A DNA stretch of 59,620 bases from an uncultured Lachnospiraceae bacterium. GTDB taxonomy: Bacteria; Bacillota; Clostridia; Lachnospirales; Lachnospiraceae. The stretch lies in NCBI GenBank assembly GCA_946557105.1, contig CAMNSZ010000016.1, positions 1 to 59,620 on the forward strand, written 5' to 3'. The number at the start of each line of letters is the position of its first letter. The first letter of the stretch is position 1. This document shows positions 6,546 to 14,906 of the stretch, one piece after another. The translations under genes and the position numbers were made by a program. Below the pieces are notes generated by a model that was given only the letters and a program-made list of their open reading frames with translations, was not told the origin of the DNA and did no database searches.

Positions 6546-8594
6546 ATGGAACAGGAAAACAAAACATTAAAGGAAGTGCGTGTAAAAGACCTTCCCCCTC
6601 TGGGTCAGCTTGACAACTCCCATGTATTATTGGCAGAGGATTCCGCATCTTCCTATAAGGTGCCTGCGTCCGTCCTGATGGAATATGTTAAAGACCATCC
6701 TGACATTGCGGACAAATTCATCCTCAAAACCCAAAAAGGAACGGCAGGCGGCGTCGCCCCGCTGGATACGGCCTCTAAGCTTTCACCTGCGTTTTTATCC
6801 TTCGGCGAATCCCAAAATACCGTCTTTGAAGGCTCCCGCGGAAAAAGTCTGGAAACGTTTATGGAAAGCCATGCCGGAAACACCGGCAACCCCCATGGCG
6901 TGACAAAAGGACAGCTTGGTCTTGGGCATGTAGAAAATAAATCCTCCGCAGACATACGGGAGGAATTGACCTATGGAAATGTGACAAACGCTCTGGGTTT
7001 TACACCGGAAATAGACGGAACTTATGAGCAAGCTACCGCTTATACTGATAGTAAAATTGCAGAATTGATTAACGGCGCGCCCGAAACTCTTGACACCCTA
7101 AAAGAGCTTGCCGACGCACTTACAGATAACGAAAGCGCTGTGGAGGCAATCACCGAATCTATCGGTAAAAAAGCGAATCAGGCTGAATTGGATTCCCACA
7201 CGGATAATTCTGTCATCCATGTTACCCAAACCGACAAAAATAACTTAAATACAGCGCTCCAACACGCGCAAGGCTCCCACGCAAGAACGGACGCGACGAA
7301 AACAGAGCCCTCGGATACAAACGGCAGCCTTCTCATCAATGATACGGAAATTCCTGTCTATCAGCATCCCCTAAGCGGCATAGCTGCAGGAACCTACAGA
7401 CAGGTTACCGTTGACAGCAAAGGACATGTCACGGCCGGCGACAACACTACTCTTCCCATAACACAGGGCGGCACAGGCGCTTCTTCTCCGGAACAGGCAT
7501 TGGTGAATCTGGGCGTCACCGCAACGGCGGATGAACTTAACAGACTGGACGGCATTACCGCCACCGCTGCGGAGCTTAACTGCCTGAAGGGGGTAACAGC
7601 ATCCGTACAGACACAGCTGGATAATAAGGCCCCCGCTTCCCACGGTACCCATGTGCCGGCCTCAAATACAGATAATCAGGGCAAATTCCTAAAGTCTAAC
7701 GGAGCGCAACCGGTCTATGGAAGCCTGACGGCAGCTGAAATTTCTGCAGCGCTGGGGTATGTTCCCGGCACGGGGAGTAACATTATTACAGCAGTCAAGG
7801 GAGACGCAGAAACACAGTACCAGACCGGCGAATATAATATCACTCCTGCCAAAATCGGGCTGGGCAGCGTTGACAATACGCATGACAGCGAAAAATCCGT
7901 GCTCAGCGCCCTAAGACTTACCAACCCCAGAAAGATAGGCGCCGCCCTCTTTGACGGCACCGGGAACATAACCTTGAAGGAAATCGGCGGAGCAGACAGG
8001 GAAGCCTTCGATGCCCACACCAAGGCCTCAACGGCTCACGTCTCGGAAACAGAACGCACCAAATGGAACAATAAAATGGATTCGGACAGCGATACTCAGG
8101 ACAACACTGTTACCTTCACTACAAACGACACTCCCGAGCCCTCCGATTGGAGCTCCATGGAGCTTCTGACTACCGGGGAGCCGCATAGCTCAATATTCGG
8201 AAAAATATCAACGGCGTTCCGGAATCTGCGTTATCTGTATAAAATGTTAGGCACTACCGACATTTCCAGTGTCGGAAACGGAACCGTCACGGGTGCAATC
8301 AGTGCAATAAATATGGAAATAAGCAATTTGTTAAAAGTGTCCATGGCCAGAACATCCGCCGTAATCCCTGTCGGCAGCTTCGACGTAACAATATCCGCGA
8401 TACCGCCTGACGGATATACTTGCTTAGGCGTAGTCGGTTGGACGGCCTATTCACATTCAGCCACTATTAACATTACAGGTTGTACTTATAATAGCGATGA
8501 TAATACAGTAACAATCATTGGATACAACAGCGGCGGCGAGACGACCATCTCCCCCCGATGCTACTTACTTCACGCAATGACTACAGTTTTATGA
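6546..8594 (+). CDS. Phage tail fibre-like protein
   Basis: The 682-residue protein has features of tail fibres. There is an N-terminal attachment-like region, a GNPHGVTKGQLGLGHVEN motif near residue 117, an INGAPETLDTLKELADAL segment near 175, LPITQGGTGASSPEQA near 300, and a second HGT/GLGSVDNTHDSE block further on. The C-terminal 90 residues form a separate beta-rich tip, probably for receptor binding. It starts after AAGGAGG and lies 15 bp after 6258-6530. The repeats fit trimeric fibres. Whether it binds a host surface cannot be told from sequence. Confidence 0.8.
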   Translation: MEQENKTLKEVRVKDLPPLGQLDNSHVLLAEDSASSYKVPASVLMEYVKDHPDIADKFILKTQKGTAGGVAPLDTASKLSPAFLSFGESQNTVFEGSRGKSLETFMESHAGNTGNPHGVTKGQLGLGHVENKSSADIREELTYGNVTNALGFTPEIDGTYEQATAYTDSKIAELINGAPETLDTLKELADALTDNESAVEAITESIGKKANQAELDSHTDNSVIHVTQTDKNNLNTALQHAQGSHARTDATKTEPSDTNGSLLINDTEIPVYQHPLSGIAAGTYRQVTVDSKGHVTAGDNTTLPITQGGTGASSPEQALVNLGVTATADELNRLDGITATAAELNCLKGVTASVQTQLDNKAPASHGTHVPASNTDNQGKFLKSNGAQPVYGSLTAAEISAALGYVPGTGSNIITAVKGDAETQYQTGEYNITPAKIGLGSVDNTHDSEKSVLSALRLTNPRKIGAALFDGTGNITLKEIGGADREAFDAHTKASTAHVSETERTKWNNKMDSDSDTQDNTVTFTTNDTPEPSDWSSMELLTTGEPHSSIFGKISTAFRNLRYLYKMLGTTDISSVGNGTVTGAISAINMEISNLLKVSMARTSAVIPVGSFDVTISAIPPDGYTCLGVVGWTAYSHSATINITGCTYNSDDNTVTIIGYNSGGETTISPRCYLLHAMTTVL

Positions 8595-8686
8595 TATAAC
8601 AGTCTATGAATTGTAATATAAGGTTAAAATCAAACTTTACCCCGAGCTTCCACATAACAAAGCATCTCAGACAAAAAAACATAAAG

Positions 8687-8737
8687 GCCGGATAAAAATG
8701 CGTATCCGGCTCTGATTTAGTGCGCGCCGCAGCGCAC
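8687..8737 (+). promoter_or_regulatory. Two-hairpin leader element, copy 1
   Basis: GCCGGATA/TATCCGGC (8687-8694, 8703-8710) encloses AAAATGCG, followed by GTGCGC/GCGCAC (8720-8725, 8732-8737) just upstream of the ribosome site of 8751. The copy at 12540-12592 has the same loop and spacing but a stem with two compensatory base-pair changes, which supports a real RNA structure. The loop TGCG could also pair with CGCA of the second hairpin. Regulatory meaning unknown. Confidence 0.7.
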
Positions 8738-8750
8738 GGACAGGAATAAA

Positions 8751-9848
8751 ATGATAACCTTAAACACTCCTTCAGTCTATCCGGTCAATGCTTTTGACCC
8801 GTCGTATCCGCATACCTTTGCGTTTTATTACAGCGGAAATCAGGCAGTGTCAAACCGGATCATTATAACAGATAACTTAACACAAAAACAGATATACGAC
8901 AACAGGCAGGACGGACTTAAACTGAATCATACAGTACCTGCAAACACGATGGAATCAGGCAAATCCTATACTGTCAGGGTTCAGATTTTTGACGCTGACG
9001 ACAATTACAGTAATTTCTCGGATGGAGTGCTGTTTTATTGCTATACCGCTCCCCTCTTCTACTTCTCCAATGTCAACAATAATGATTTTGTATCGGAGGC
9101 AAATCTTACTTTAAGCCTATGCTATTCCCAGCCGGAGAACGAGCTGCTGAACGAATATGTCTTTTATTTGTATGACTCGTCCAAGAATCAACTGTATACA
9201 TCCGGATCTTTCCATACGGAAAACAATTTAACGCATACGGTTTACGGGTTAAGCAATAATACCGCTTACTATATCAGAGCGCTCGGAAAAACCAAACGGG
9301 GAATGTCTATAGATACCGGATATATTAAAATCAATGTCAAATATAATACCGTAAAGGCAAACTTCCATTTTGAAGCAACAAACGATAAAAAAACAGGATG
9401 TGTCACATTGAAAACAAATGTACTGACCGTAGGATACCGTTTGGCTAACAATAATTTTGTTCTGGGAAACGGAGAAGTAACTTTAGACGATAATATTCTT
9501 ACTTACGAGGCGGGAACAGACGGTGATTTAACGCTTATTGTTCAGGCGCGTCAAATCCCTCTTGGTCAATTCCTAAAAACCACGGACGACGCAATTTCAT
9601 TAAAGATAGTACGTGTCTCCAATATCTATTATGCCGCCCTCTCCGTAAACACAGGCGCAGCTCAGTACAATATCTTCAGGGAAATAACCGGGGCAACGCT
9701 TGTTACCGACAAAAGAAAGCAGGTTATCGACTCATGCGACAACCATATTGTTGTGGCAGACCCCGCTAATTACAATCAAAATGCGCCGGTTACCTTTGTA
9801 ATACATAAAAAAAATAATGTCTACGACATAGCTGCATATTACAATTAA
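8751..9848 (+). CDS. Beta-rich tail protein (fibronectin-like), putative
   Basis: This 365-residue protein has no signal peptide. Its N-terminal 200 residues look like two fibronectin-type domains (PSVYPVNAFDPSYPHTFAF, SYTVRVQIFDADDNYSNFS, NTAYYIRALGKTKRGMS); the rest is beta-rich. An ACAGGAAT site precedes the ATG, and the two-hairpin leader lies directly upstream. Its place between fibre and baseplate genes suggests a tail-tip structural protein. No specific family is recognised. Confidence 0.6.
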   Translation: MITLNTPSVYPVNAFDPSYPHTFAFYYSGNQAVSNRIIITDNLTQKQIYDNRQDGLKLNHTVPANTMESGKSYTVRVQIFDADDNYSNFSDGVLFYCYTAPLFYFSNVNNNDFVSEANLTLSLCYSQPENELLNEYVFYLYDSSKNQLYTSGSFHTENNLTHTVYGLSNNTAYYIRALGKTKRGMSIDTGYIKINVKYNTVKANFHFEATNDKKTGCVTLKTNVLTVGYRLANNNFVLGNGEVTLDDNILTYEAGTDGDLTLIVQARQIPLGQFLKTTDDAISLKIVRVSNIYYAALSVNTGAAQYNIFREITGATLVTDKRKQVIDSCDNHIVVADPANYNQNAPVTFVIHKKNNVYDIAAYYN

Positions 9849-9863
9849 AACGGTAGACAAGCC

Positions 9864-9950
9864 TCAAATTTGTGCCGGAGCGTCGCAAATTTGAATTCCC
9901 TTACAAAATCTGAAATTTTGTAGGATGTTTCTACACAAATAACGCTCCGG
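9864..9950 (+). promoter_or_regulatory. Pseudoknot-capable leader of 9964
   Basis: TCAAATTTG/CAAATTTGA (9864-9872, 9886-9894) forms a hairpin whose loop contains CCGGAGCG (9875-9882). That octamer is perfectly complementary to CGCTCCGG at 9943-9950, which ends three bases before the GGAGG ribosome site of 9964. A third stem, TACAAAAT/ATTTTGTA (9902-9909, 9915-9922), lies between them. The loop-to-leader pairing could act as a translation control or messenger-processing structure. Confidence 0.65.
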
Positions 9951-9963
9951 AACGGAGGACATT

Positions 9964-10860
9964 ATGTTTCTAGGAACTACTTTTTTTTGTGGAAAAAACA
10001 CATTTATTCCCCCTGCAACGAACATTACCGGTTTTGACAGCGTTTCCATTTCAAACGGAACCTACAACCGGTTATATTTGAGCTCCAATCCCGATGACAC
10101 CATTTATAGCTTAGAGGATGACTGGAAATACGAGACAAAGCTGAACGCCGGTTTTAAAAATAATCTGGAGGGAGGAAACGTGGGATTTTCCGTTAAAAAT
10201 ACGGATACCGTCATTATAAAGACAAGAGAAAAGGGAATGTTTGACTGGAAAACAATTTATACAATACCGATAAAGGACAATACCGATTTTAATTTTATCC
10301 TGCAATATCCTTATTCAAGGAATAATTCCGAAAACGAATATATGCTTTTAAGCTCAATCAACGGAATTGAAAATTCTTATGTTATCACCGAATGCAAAAC
10401 GGATTTTAACGGCTTTTTTATAGTGGATAAAGAAAATATTTACGGAACCTGCTATAATGTGGATTTTACGGACACAACCCGCAATATCAGCTCTTCGGTC
10501 ATCGAACTGCTCAATAATTCTTATCCCACCGTATTTACAAATTCAGACTGTAATTATGTTACCGGCTCCACCAGCGGATGCTTTATGCGGCTGGACGACA
10601 ATGAGCAGGCAGACAACGCCGCAGGAGTAAAATACCGGGATCAGGTGATGCGCTGGCTGTGCAACAACCGCCCTAAAATCCTAAAGCTGGAGGACGGAAG
10701 AATTTATATGATTCGAGTGACCGGGAAACCCGCCGACACAAACGAGGGACATGAAGATTTGAGAAAAATCACCTTTGAGTGGACGGAAATCGGTGACGTT
10801 GAAAACGAACAGGATTTATTTACGAACGGTTTTTCCGATGTGGATATTAAATATCTGTGA
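9964..10860 (+). CDS. Tail tip/baseplate structural protein, putative
   Basis: The 298-residue protein has no signal peptide. It has an N-terminal beta-rich half and a C-terminal segment with YRDQVMRWLCNNRPKILKLE, IYMIRVTGKP and FEWTEIGDVENE. This layout is typical of tail-tip or distal-tail components that precede the large tail-associated protein. It sits 16 bp before 10877, the larger baseplate-like gene. The ribosome site GGAGG is strong, and the ATG lies behind a structured leader. Confidence 0.6.
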   Translation: MFLGTTFFCGKNTFIPPATNITGFDSVSISNGTYNRLYLSSNPDDTIYSLEDDWKYETKLNAGFKNNLEGGNVGFSVKNTDTVIIKTREKGMFDWKTIYTIPIKDNTDFNFILQYPYSRNNSENEYMLLSSINGIENSYVITECKTDFNGFFIVDKENIYGTCYNVDFTDTTRNISSSVIELLNNSYPTVFTNSDCNYVTGSTSGCFMRLDDNEQADNAAGVKYRDQVMRWLCNNRPKILKLEDGRIYMIRVTGKPADTNEGHEDLRKITFEWTEIGDVENEQDLFTNGFSDVDIKYL

Positions 10861-10876
10861 TCAAAGAGGAACATAA

Positions 10877-12475
10877 ATGCAATATATTATACAAGAAGAA
10901 GACAAAAGCTTAATACGGCAAAATAATTACAAAATTAAAATAAGAATCAATATACTGTCCGGCTCCGGCTCTACGCTTGGAATCCTAACAGGTGTATCGG
11001 AGGTCGGAAGCTTTAGCATTGACGCAGATTCCGATATCAGAAGAACAGCCTCTTTTACCGTCAAGCTTGACGATTTTTATTCTAATATCGAGAAAGAAAT
11101 TGCAAACTATCTGAACCTTAATTTCAAACTGGAAGCAGGCGTCTATAATAATAGGACAGGCGACTACAAATATTATTTGTTGGGAACCTTTCATATGACC
11201 GAAACCAATACCTCATACGATGCTTCCACTAACAGCCTGCACTTGGGCTTATCCGACAGCTTCTCCTTTTTAAACGGCATAAGAAACGGACAGGTTGGAG
11301 GCTCACCCACTATCTTGATTCCCGTGGAGCATAACGGAGTCAAAAACACAATCCGACAAGCCGCAATCAACATATTAACGGCGGAAACAAATATAACCGA
11401 CTATCTGATTGAGGATATTGGGGAATATCTGGGCATGCCCCAAAACAACGCCGACTATTTATCTTACCGACAATTAAATACAGACTGGAACACCCTTCCC
11501 TACGACTTAAAATTTAACTCGGGAGATACCGTTGCTGACATACTAATCACACTGCGGGATTTGTACCCCAATTGTCAAGTCTATTTTGATACCTTTGGCA
11601 ATTTCTGTTTTGATATGATTCCTTCTAACGAAACCTCTCCCATCGTGCTGTCAAATGATTATCTTCAAAGTATATTAGTATCCAACAATTCAGAAAATGT
11701 CACTTACGACACATCTGCCATCCGTAATGTGACCGAGGTATTCGGAAAGGTATACGATATTGACAGATTTTGCGAAACTTCTACCTACGGTTCGGGAATC
11801 TATAATTTGACGCTTGAGGCTTACGAAAAATATACGCCCGGTGAAATCATCGGATTTAGCGCCGTTTCCCCAAACGCCGCCTCACCCCAAGTCAAAATTA
11901 ACGGTCTAGCTCCGATTCCCCTCTACAAAGAATATACGGATACGTTTATTGAACCTGAAACAATCGAATCCGGCAATACCATAGCAATTAGAATAAATAA
12001 GGACAACAGCGGGAAATATGCCGCTTATTATCTGGGAGAATTTCAGCCTCACGCCCTTTGTGTGTTGACTGATAATGTGAATGACGAGCTATACTCTAAG
12101 TCTTACTTTTCGGAGAAATTTAACTGTGACAAGAAGAATATCGTGCTTATTGCCGCCAATGACAGCCCGTTTTCAGTACAAGGCTTTGGTATAGTATTAG
12201 ATGTCAAAAGCGGAAACGAATACGACAATATCATCTCCAGCAATGTCGCCATTGAAAATGCAAAATATAATGTGTACCAGAAATCCGTATGGCATGACAA
12301 GGTAACCGTTACAGTTAAAATGCTTCCGTGGCTTGATGTAAATGTTAAGGTGGAATACCAAAAGAAACAGGACAATACCCCCCACACATATATTATCAAG
12401 CAGCTACAGCATGATTTTAACAACGGCACCACAACAATCACTATGTGCAGATTCTATTCTTTGTATCAGGAATAA
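10877..12475 (+). CDS. Large tail-tip/baseplate protein, putative
   Basis: This 532-residue protein begins with a beta-rich region (ILTGVSEVGSFSIDADSD, ASFTVKLDD), has a middle segment SGDTVADILITLRDLYPNCQ with YFDTFGNFCFDMIPS near residues 210-245, and ends with WLDVNVKVEYQK, YIIKQLQHDFNNGTTTITM. This pattern fits the gp44/Tal-like hub proteins of siphophage and clostridial tail modules. I see no clear peptidase or lysozyme catalytic motif. It follows 9964 as in normal tail operons. Confidence 0.6.
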   Translation: MQYIIQEEDKSLIRQNNYKIKIRINILSGSGSTLGILTGVSEVGSFSIDADSDIRRTASFTVKLDDFYSNIEKEIANYLNLNFKLEAGVYNNRTGDYKYYLLGTFHMTETNTSYDASTNSLHLGLSDSFSFLNGIRNGQVGGSPTILIPVEHNGVKNTIRQAAINILTAETNITDYLIEDIGEYLGMPQNNADYLSYRQLNTDWNTLPYDLKFNSGDTVADILITLRDLYPNCQVYFDTFGNFCFDMIPSNETSPIVLSNDYLQSILVSNNSENVTYDTSAIRNVTEVFGKVYDIDRFCETSTYGSGIYNLTLEAYEKYTPGEIIGFSAVSPNAASPQVKINGLAPIPLYKEYTDTFIEPETIESGNTIAIRINKDNSGKYAAYYLGEFQPHALCVLTDNVNDELYSKSYFSEKFNCDKKNIVLIAANDSPFSVQGFGIVLDVKSGNEYDNIISSNVAIENAKYNVYQKSVWHDKVTVTVKMLPWLDVNVKVEYQKKQDNTPHTYIIKQLQHDFNNGTTTITMCRFYSLYQE

Positions 12476-12539
12476 CGAAATGCCTGCTCTGCATTCACAA
12501 GCTTATGATGCGTATAGGGCAGCGCAAAATACGATAAAG

Positions 12540-12592
12540 GCTGAATAAAAATGCGTATTCAGCTATTGATTTGAGTGCGCCTCGCAACGCAC
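12540..12592 (+). promoter_or_regulatory. Two-hairpin leader element, copy 2
   Basis: GCTGAATA/TATTCAGC (12540-12547, 12556-12563) encloses AAAATGCG and is followed by GTGCG/CGCAC (12575-12579, 12588-12592) before the start at 12609. Relative to copy 1 at 8687, two C-G or G-C pairs have become T-A or A-T on both arms, while loop, ATAAAGG prefix and spacing stay fixed. Confidence 0.7.
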
Positions 12593-12608
12593 AGATAGGT
12601 ATATATTT

Positions 12609-12947
12609 ATGGATTATTTAAGAGTTTTCGGCAGCCTCTATCCTGCGTCGGCAATCAATGTCGCCAATTATAAGGATATCGGTCAGGCCGATGAGGAAGT
12701 AAAAGAAATTATTAAACAGTTCCAGATTTTTATGGATAACGGAAATATCGACAGCGCTTCCGCCCTTGTGGAGACAAATTATGAAAAGCTAAAGCCCTAT
12801 TATATCGGAATGCACACCTTAAACAAAATTGAAGAGGAGATATATAATACGCAGGTTCACATATTGAAAAACCAATCCACTATTGTTTCTGACGGTAAAC
12901 CTGATTTAGAACAGGCTGTAAATGCCATATGGCTGAAACCACTATAA
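12609..12947 (+). CDS. Small tail protein with WLKPL C-terminus
   Basis: This 112-residue, mostly helical protein ends AVNAIWLKPL. The next gene (12966) ends TFWIKPL, so the two look like diverged tandem paralogs sharing a W-I/L-KPL tail motif. It lies behind the second two-hairpin leader and among baseplate genes. Probably a small tail-tip component or assembly factor; no family is recognised. Confidence 0.55.
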   Translation: MDYLRVFGSLYPASAINVANYKDIGQADEEVKEIIKQFQIFMDNGNIDSASALVETNYEKLKPYYIGMHTLNKIEEEIYNTQVHILKNQSTIVSDGKPDLEQAVNAIWLKPL

Positions 12948-12965
12948 AATCGGAGGTGTTTCATT

Positions 12966-13271
12966 ATGATACCTGACTTCAAACCATACAATGACGTGGC
13001 TCTTTCCGATATGGACGCAATCACAGAACACAACAACTTAATAAATCAATTTAAATATGCGGAGGCCACTCAAAAAATCATCAATAACGGCTCGCTAAAA
13101 ACAAAAGGCCTTCGCTCCTCTTTTTTTAATCTGATAGAAAATAAGATTAGAGAGCTTCAGCTATATTGCTTAAATAGAACCGCGGAGCCACAGCTATATT
13201 ATTCCTTTGAAGAGCCTGATTTGGAATTTATGAGGGAACAAAATAAAACATTTTGGATAAAACCGCTGTAA
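12966..13271 (+). CDS. Small tail protein with WIKPL C-terminus
   Basis: This 101-residue protein starts behind a GGAGGTG site 18 bp after its upstream paralog. Its N-terminus (MIPDFKPYNDVALSDMDAI) is followed by a helical middle and the terminal WIKPL motif. The shared C-terminal motif suggests a common docking partner in the tail. Function unknown. Confidence 0.55.
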   Translation: MIPDFKPYNDVALSDMDAITEHNNLINQFKYAEATQKIINNGSLKTKGLRSSFFNLIENKIRELQLYCLNRTAEPQLYYSFEEPDLEFMREQNKTFWIKPL

Positions 13272-13275
13272 ACTG

Positions 13276-13351
13276 TTTGTGTCTGCGCGCTGCCCGACAC
13301 AAAGCGGCCTATGCTCCCGTCTTGGCAAATCTACTATCAAAAGCAGCGCAG
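13276..13351 (+). promoter_or_regulatory. Pseudoknot-capable leader of 13366
   Basis: TTTGTGTC/GACACAAA (13276-13283, 13296-13303) forms a hairpin. Its loop contains GCGCTGC (13287-13293), which pairs perfectly with GCAGCGC (13343-13349), ending seven bases before the GGAG ribosome site. The topology is the same as at 9864 and 22884 although the sequences differ. Confidence 0.65.
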
Positions 13352-13365
13352 AAATGGAGATGAAT

Positions 13366-13575
13366 ATGAATATTTTATCCGGATTTAAAAGCTTTGAGAA
13401 ATACCTTACTACGGAGGAAGGTTATCAATTAGTATCGGAACGTCAGCTGGCAAAGGACGTCCTGTTAAACAACGGCAATAATGTGGAAAACATTATCGCC
13501 ATCATACAGGAAGCGCTTCCCTTCAGAATCGAAATTGATGATACCGCAAAAACAATTAATTTTATTGACAGGTAA
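13366..13575 (+). CDS. Small tail-operon protein, unknown
   Basis: I choose the ATG at 13366 because GGAG (13356-13359) sits six bases upstream; frames starting earlier would read through the structured leader. The 69-residue product begins MNILSGFKSFEKYL and ends IEIDDTAKTINFIDR. It is acidic, with a helical first half. It lies 19 bp before the repeat-type adhesin gene at 13595. No family is recognised. Confidence 0.5.
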   Translation: MNILSGFKSFEKYLTTEEGYQLVSERQLAKDVLLNNGNNVENIIAIIQEALPFRIEIDDTAKTINFIDR

Positions 13576-13594
13576 TAAAGGAAAGGAAAACAAT

Positions 13595-14845
13595 ATGTCC
13601 ATTTTGACAAACGGAAGCTTGGCTAAATATAAGCTTTTACATAACGGGCAGCCGCTTAAATATGCATACCACAATTCAACCGTTAAATTATGGTCTGCCG
13701 CAAATACCGTGACCTACCTTGTAGACACCAATATTTCCTACACAGAGGAGGTGGAGGAGGGCGCCGGCTGCTTATCCCCCAAATCATTCATCCCCGCAAA
13801 GACCGGCTGGACATTTGCGGGCTGGCGCGCCGATAACACGGCAAGCGGCGAGATATACACAACTTTAAATATGGGAGACTCTCCCCTTACCTTATATGCA
13901 GTGTTCAAGATTCCCGTCACCGTAACCTGCTATAACGGTTCTACCACCGCTGACAATACCACCAAGTACAGATACTATAATAACGGCAAAACATCAAATC
14001 CTTCCTTTACCCTCTCGCAGCAAGCCTTAAGCGGCTGGACGCCAAGAGGATGGTCTGCAAGTACGGCCGGTAATGGCAGTATCACATACAATAACAATAC
14101 TTCATTTACCAGAAGCTCTGACATTATTCTCTATGGCATGTACCTGCGCGCTCTCACCCTGTCCTACAAAGGGAACGGCGCCACGGACGGCTCAGTGGCA
14201 GCCCAGTCAGGCATAAGATACTACAACAGCATCGGCACGTCTGTCAATCCGTCATTTACCCTTAGAGCAAATACCTTTACAAGAACAGGATACACCTTTG
14301 TAAAATGGGCTCTCCAGAGCGCAGACGGAACACAGTACGCACCGGGCGACACCCTATCCGGCACCGATGATGCCATTATGTATGCGGTGTGGAAGCCTTC
14401 TAATATTACCAAAACACTGATTGCAGGCGGAAACGGAGCACAGTCTCCCACATACCTGTATAATTGGTACGACTCCCTGTACGACCTTACCAATATCAAT
14501 ACAATCACCTTTACGGTAAAATACCAGTATCTGGAAACCGGTTCCGATGCCTATATAAGCAACAGCAAGTATTACTACAATACTTACAGAAGCATCGTGG
14601 GAGTCTCAAAAGACAAGTCTGCATTCAACACGTCCGACTATCGTGATTACGGAAACCACAGCAATGAATTGACCATGCAGGGAACCGCTTCCATAACCAT
14701 AAATGTATCAGGCTTAAAGGGCAGCTACTACATAGGCGCCGCTGCAATGGGATATAACAGCTATGTTGGCGTCCACGAAGCAGTCAGAACCAAATCAGAC
14801 ACCATTAAATACAGCACTACAATAACCGGTATTACATTTAATTGA
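13595..14845 (+). CDS. Tail protein with InlB B-repeat-like domains
   Basis: I choose the ATG at 13595, behind GGAAAGGAAAA, rather than the frame opening at 13481 inside the previous gene. The 416-residue protein has no signal peptide. It contains three repeats of the Listeria-Bacteroides type, with patterns such as TGWTFAGWRAD followed by LYAVF, SGWTPRGWSAS, and TGYTFVKWALQ followed by MYAVW. A beta-rich C-terminal region of about 140 residues follows. Such repeats are known from secreted adhesins; here, as the last gene of a tail operon, it may be a receptor-binding tip. Confidence 0.7.
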   Translation: MSILTNGSLAKYKLLHNGQPLKYAYHNSTVKLWSAANTVTYLVDTNISYTEEVEEGAGCLSPKSFIPAKTGWTFAGWRADNTASGEIYTTLNMGDSPLTLYAVFKIPVTVTCYNGSTTADNTTKYRYYNNGKTSNPSFTLSQQALSGWTPRGWSASTAGNGSITYNNNTSFTRSSDIILYGMYLRALTLSYKGNGATDGSVAAQSGIRYYNSIGTSVNPSFTLRANTFTRTGYTFVKWALQSADGTQYAPGDTLSGTDDAIMYAVWKPSNITKTLIAGGNGAQSPTYLYNWYDSLYDLTNINTITFTVKYQYLETGSDAYISNSKYYYNTYRSIVGVSKDKSAFNTSDYRDYGNHSNELTMQGTASITINVSGLKGSYYIGAAAMGYNSYVGVHEAVRTKSDTIKYSTTITGITFN

Positions 14846-14866
14846 TTCCTGCGCCCTAAACGGCCA

Positions 14867-14906
14867 CAGGGCAGAAGAAATTTAAGGTCTCTCTTCTGCC
14901 CTGTTT
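14867..14906 (+). terminator. Terminator of tail operon
   Basis: CAGGGCAGAAGA (14867-14878) pairs perfectly with TCTTCTGCCCTG (14892-14903) over 12 bp and is followed by TTT. It ends the operon 22 bp after the last tail gene. Confidence 0.8.

Noticed and set aside
6546..8594. Diversity-generating retroelement target in the fibre gene
   Set aside because: No template/variable repeat pair or reverse transcriptase is visible in the window.
13279..13365. Longer start for the small tail gene
   Set aside because: It would translate through the pseudoknot leader; ATG 13366 has a proper ribosome site.
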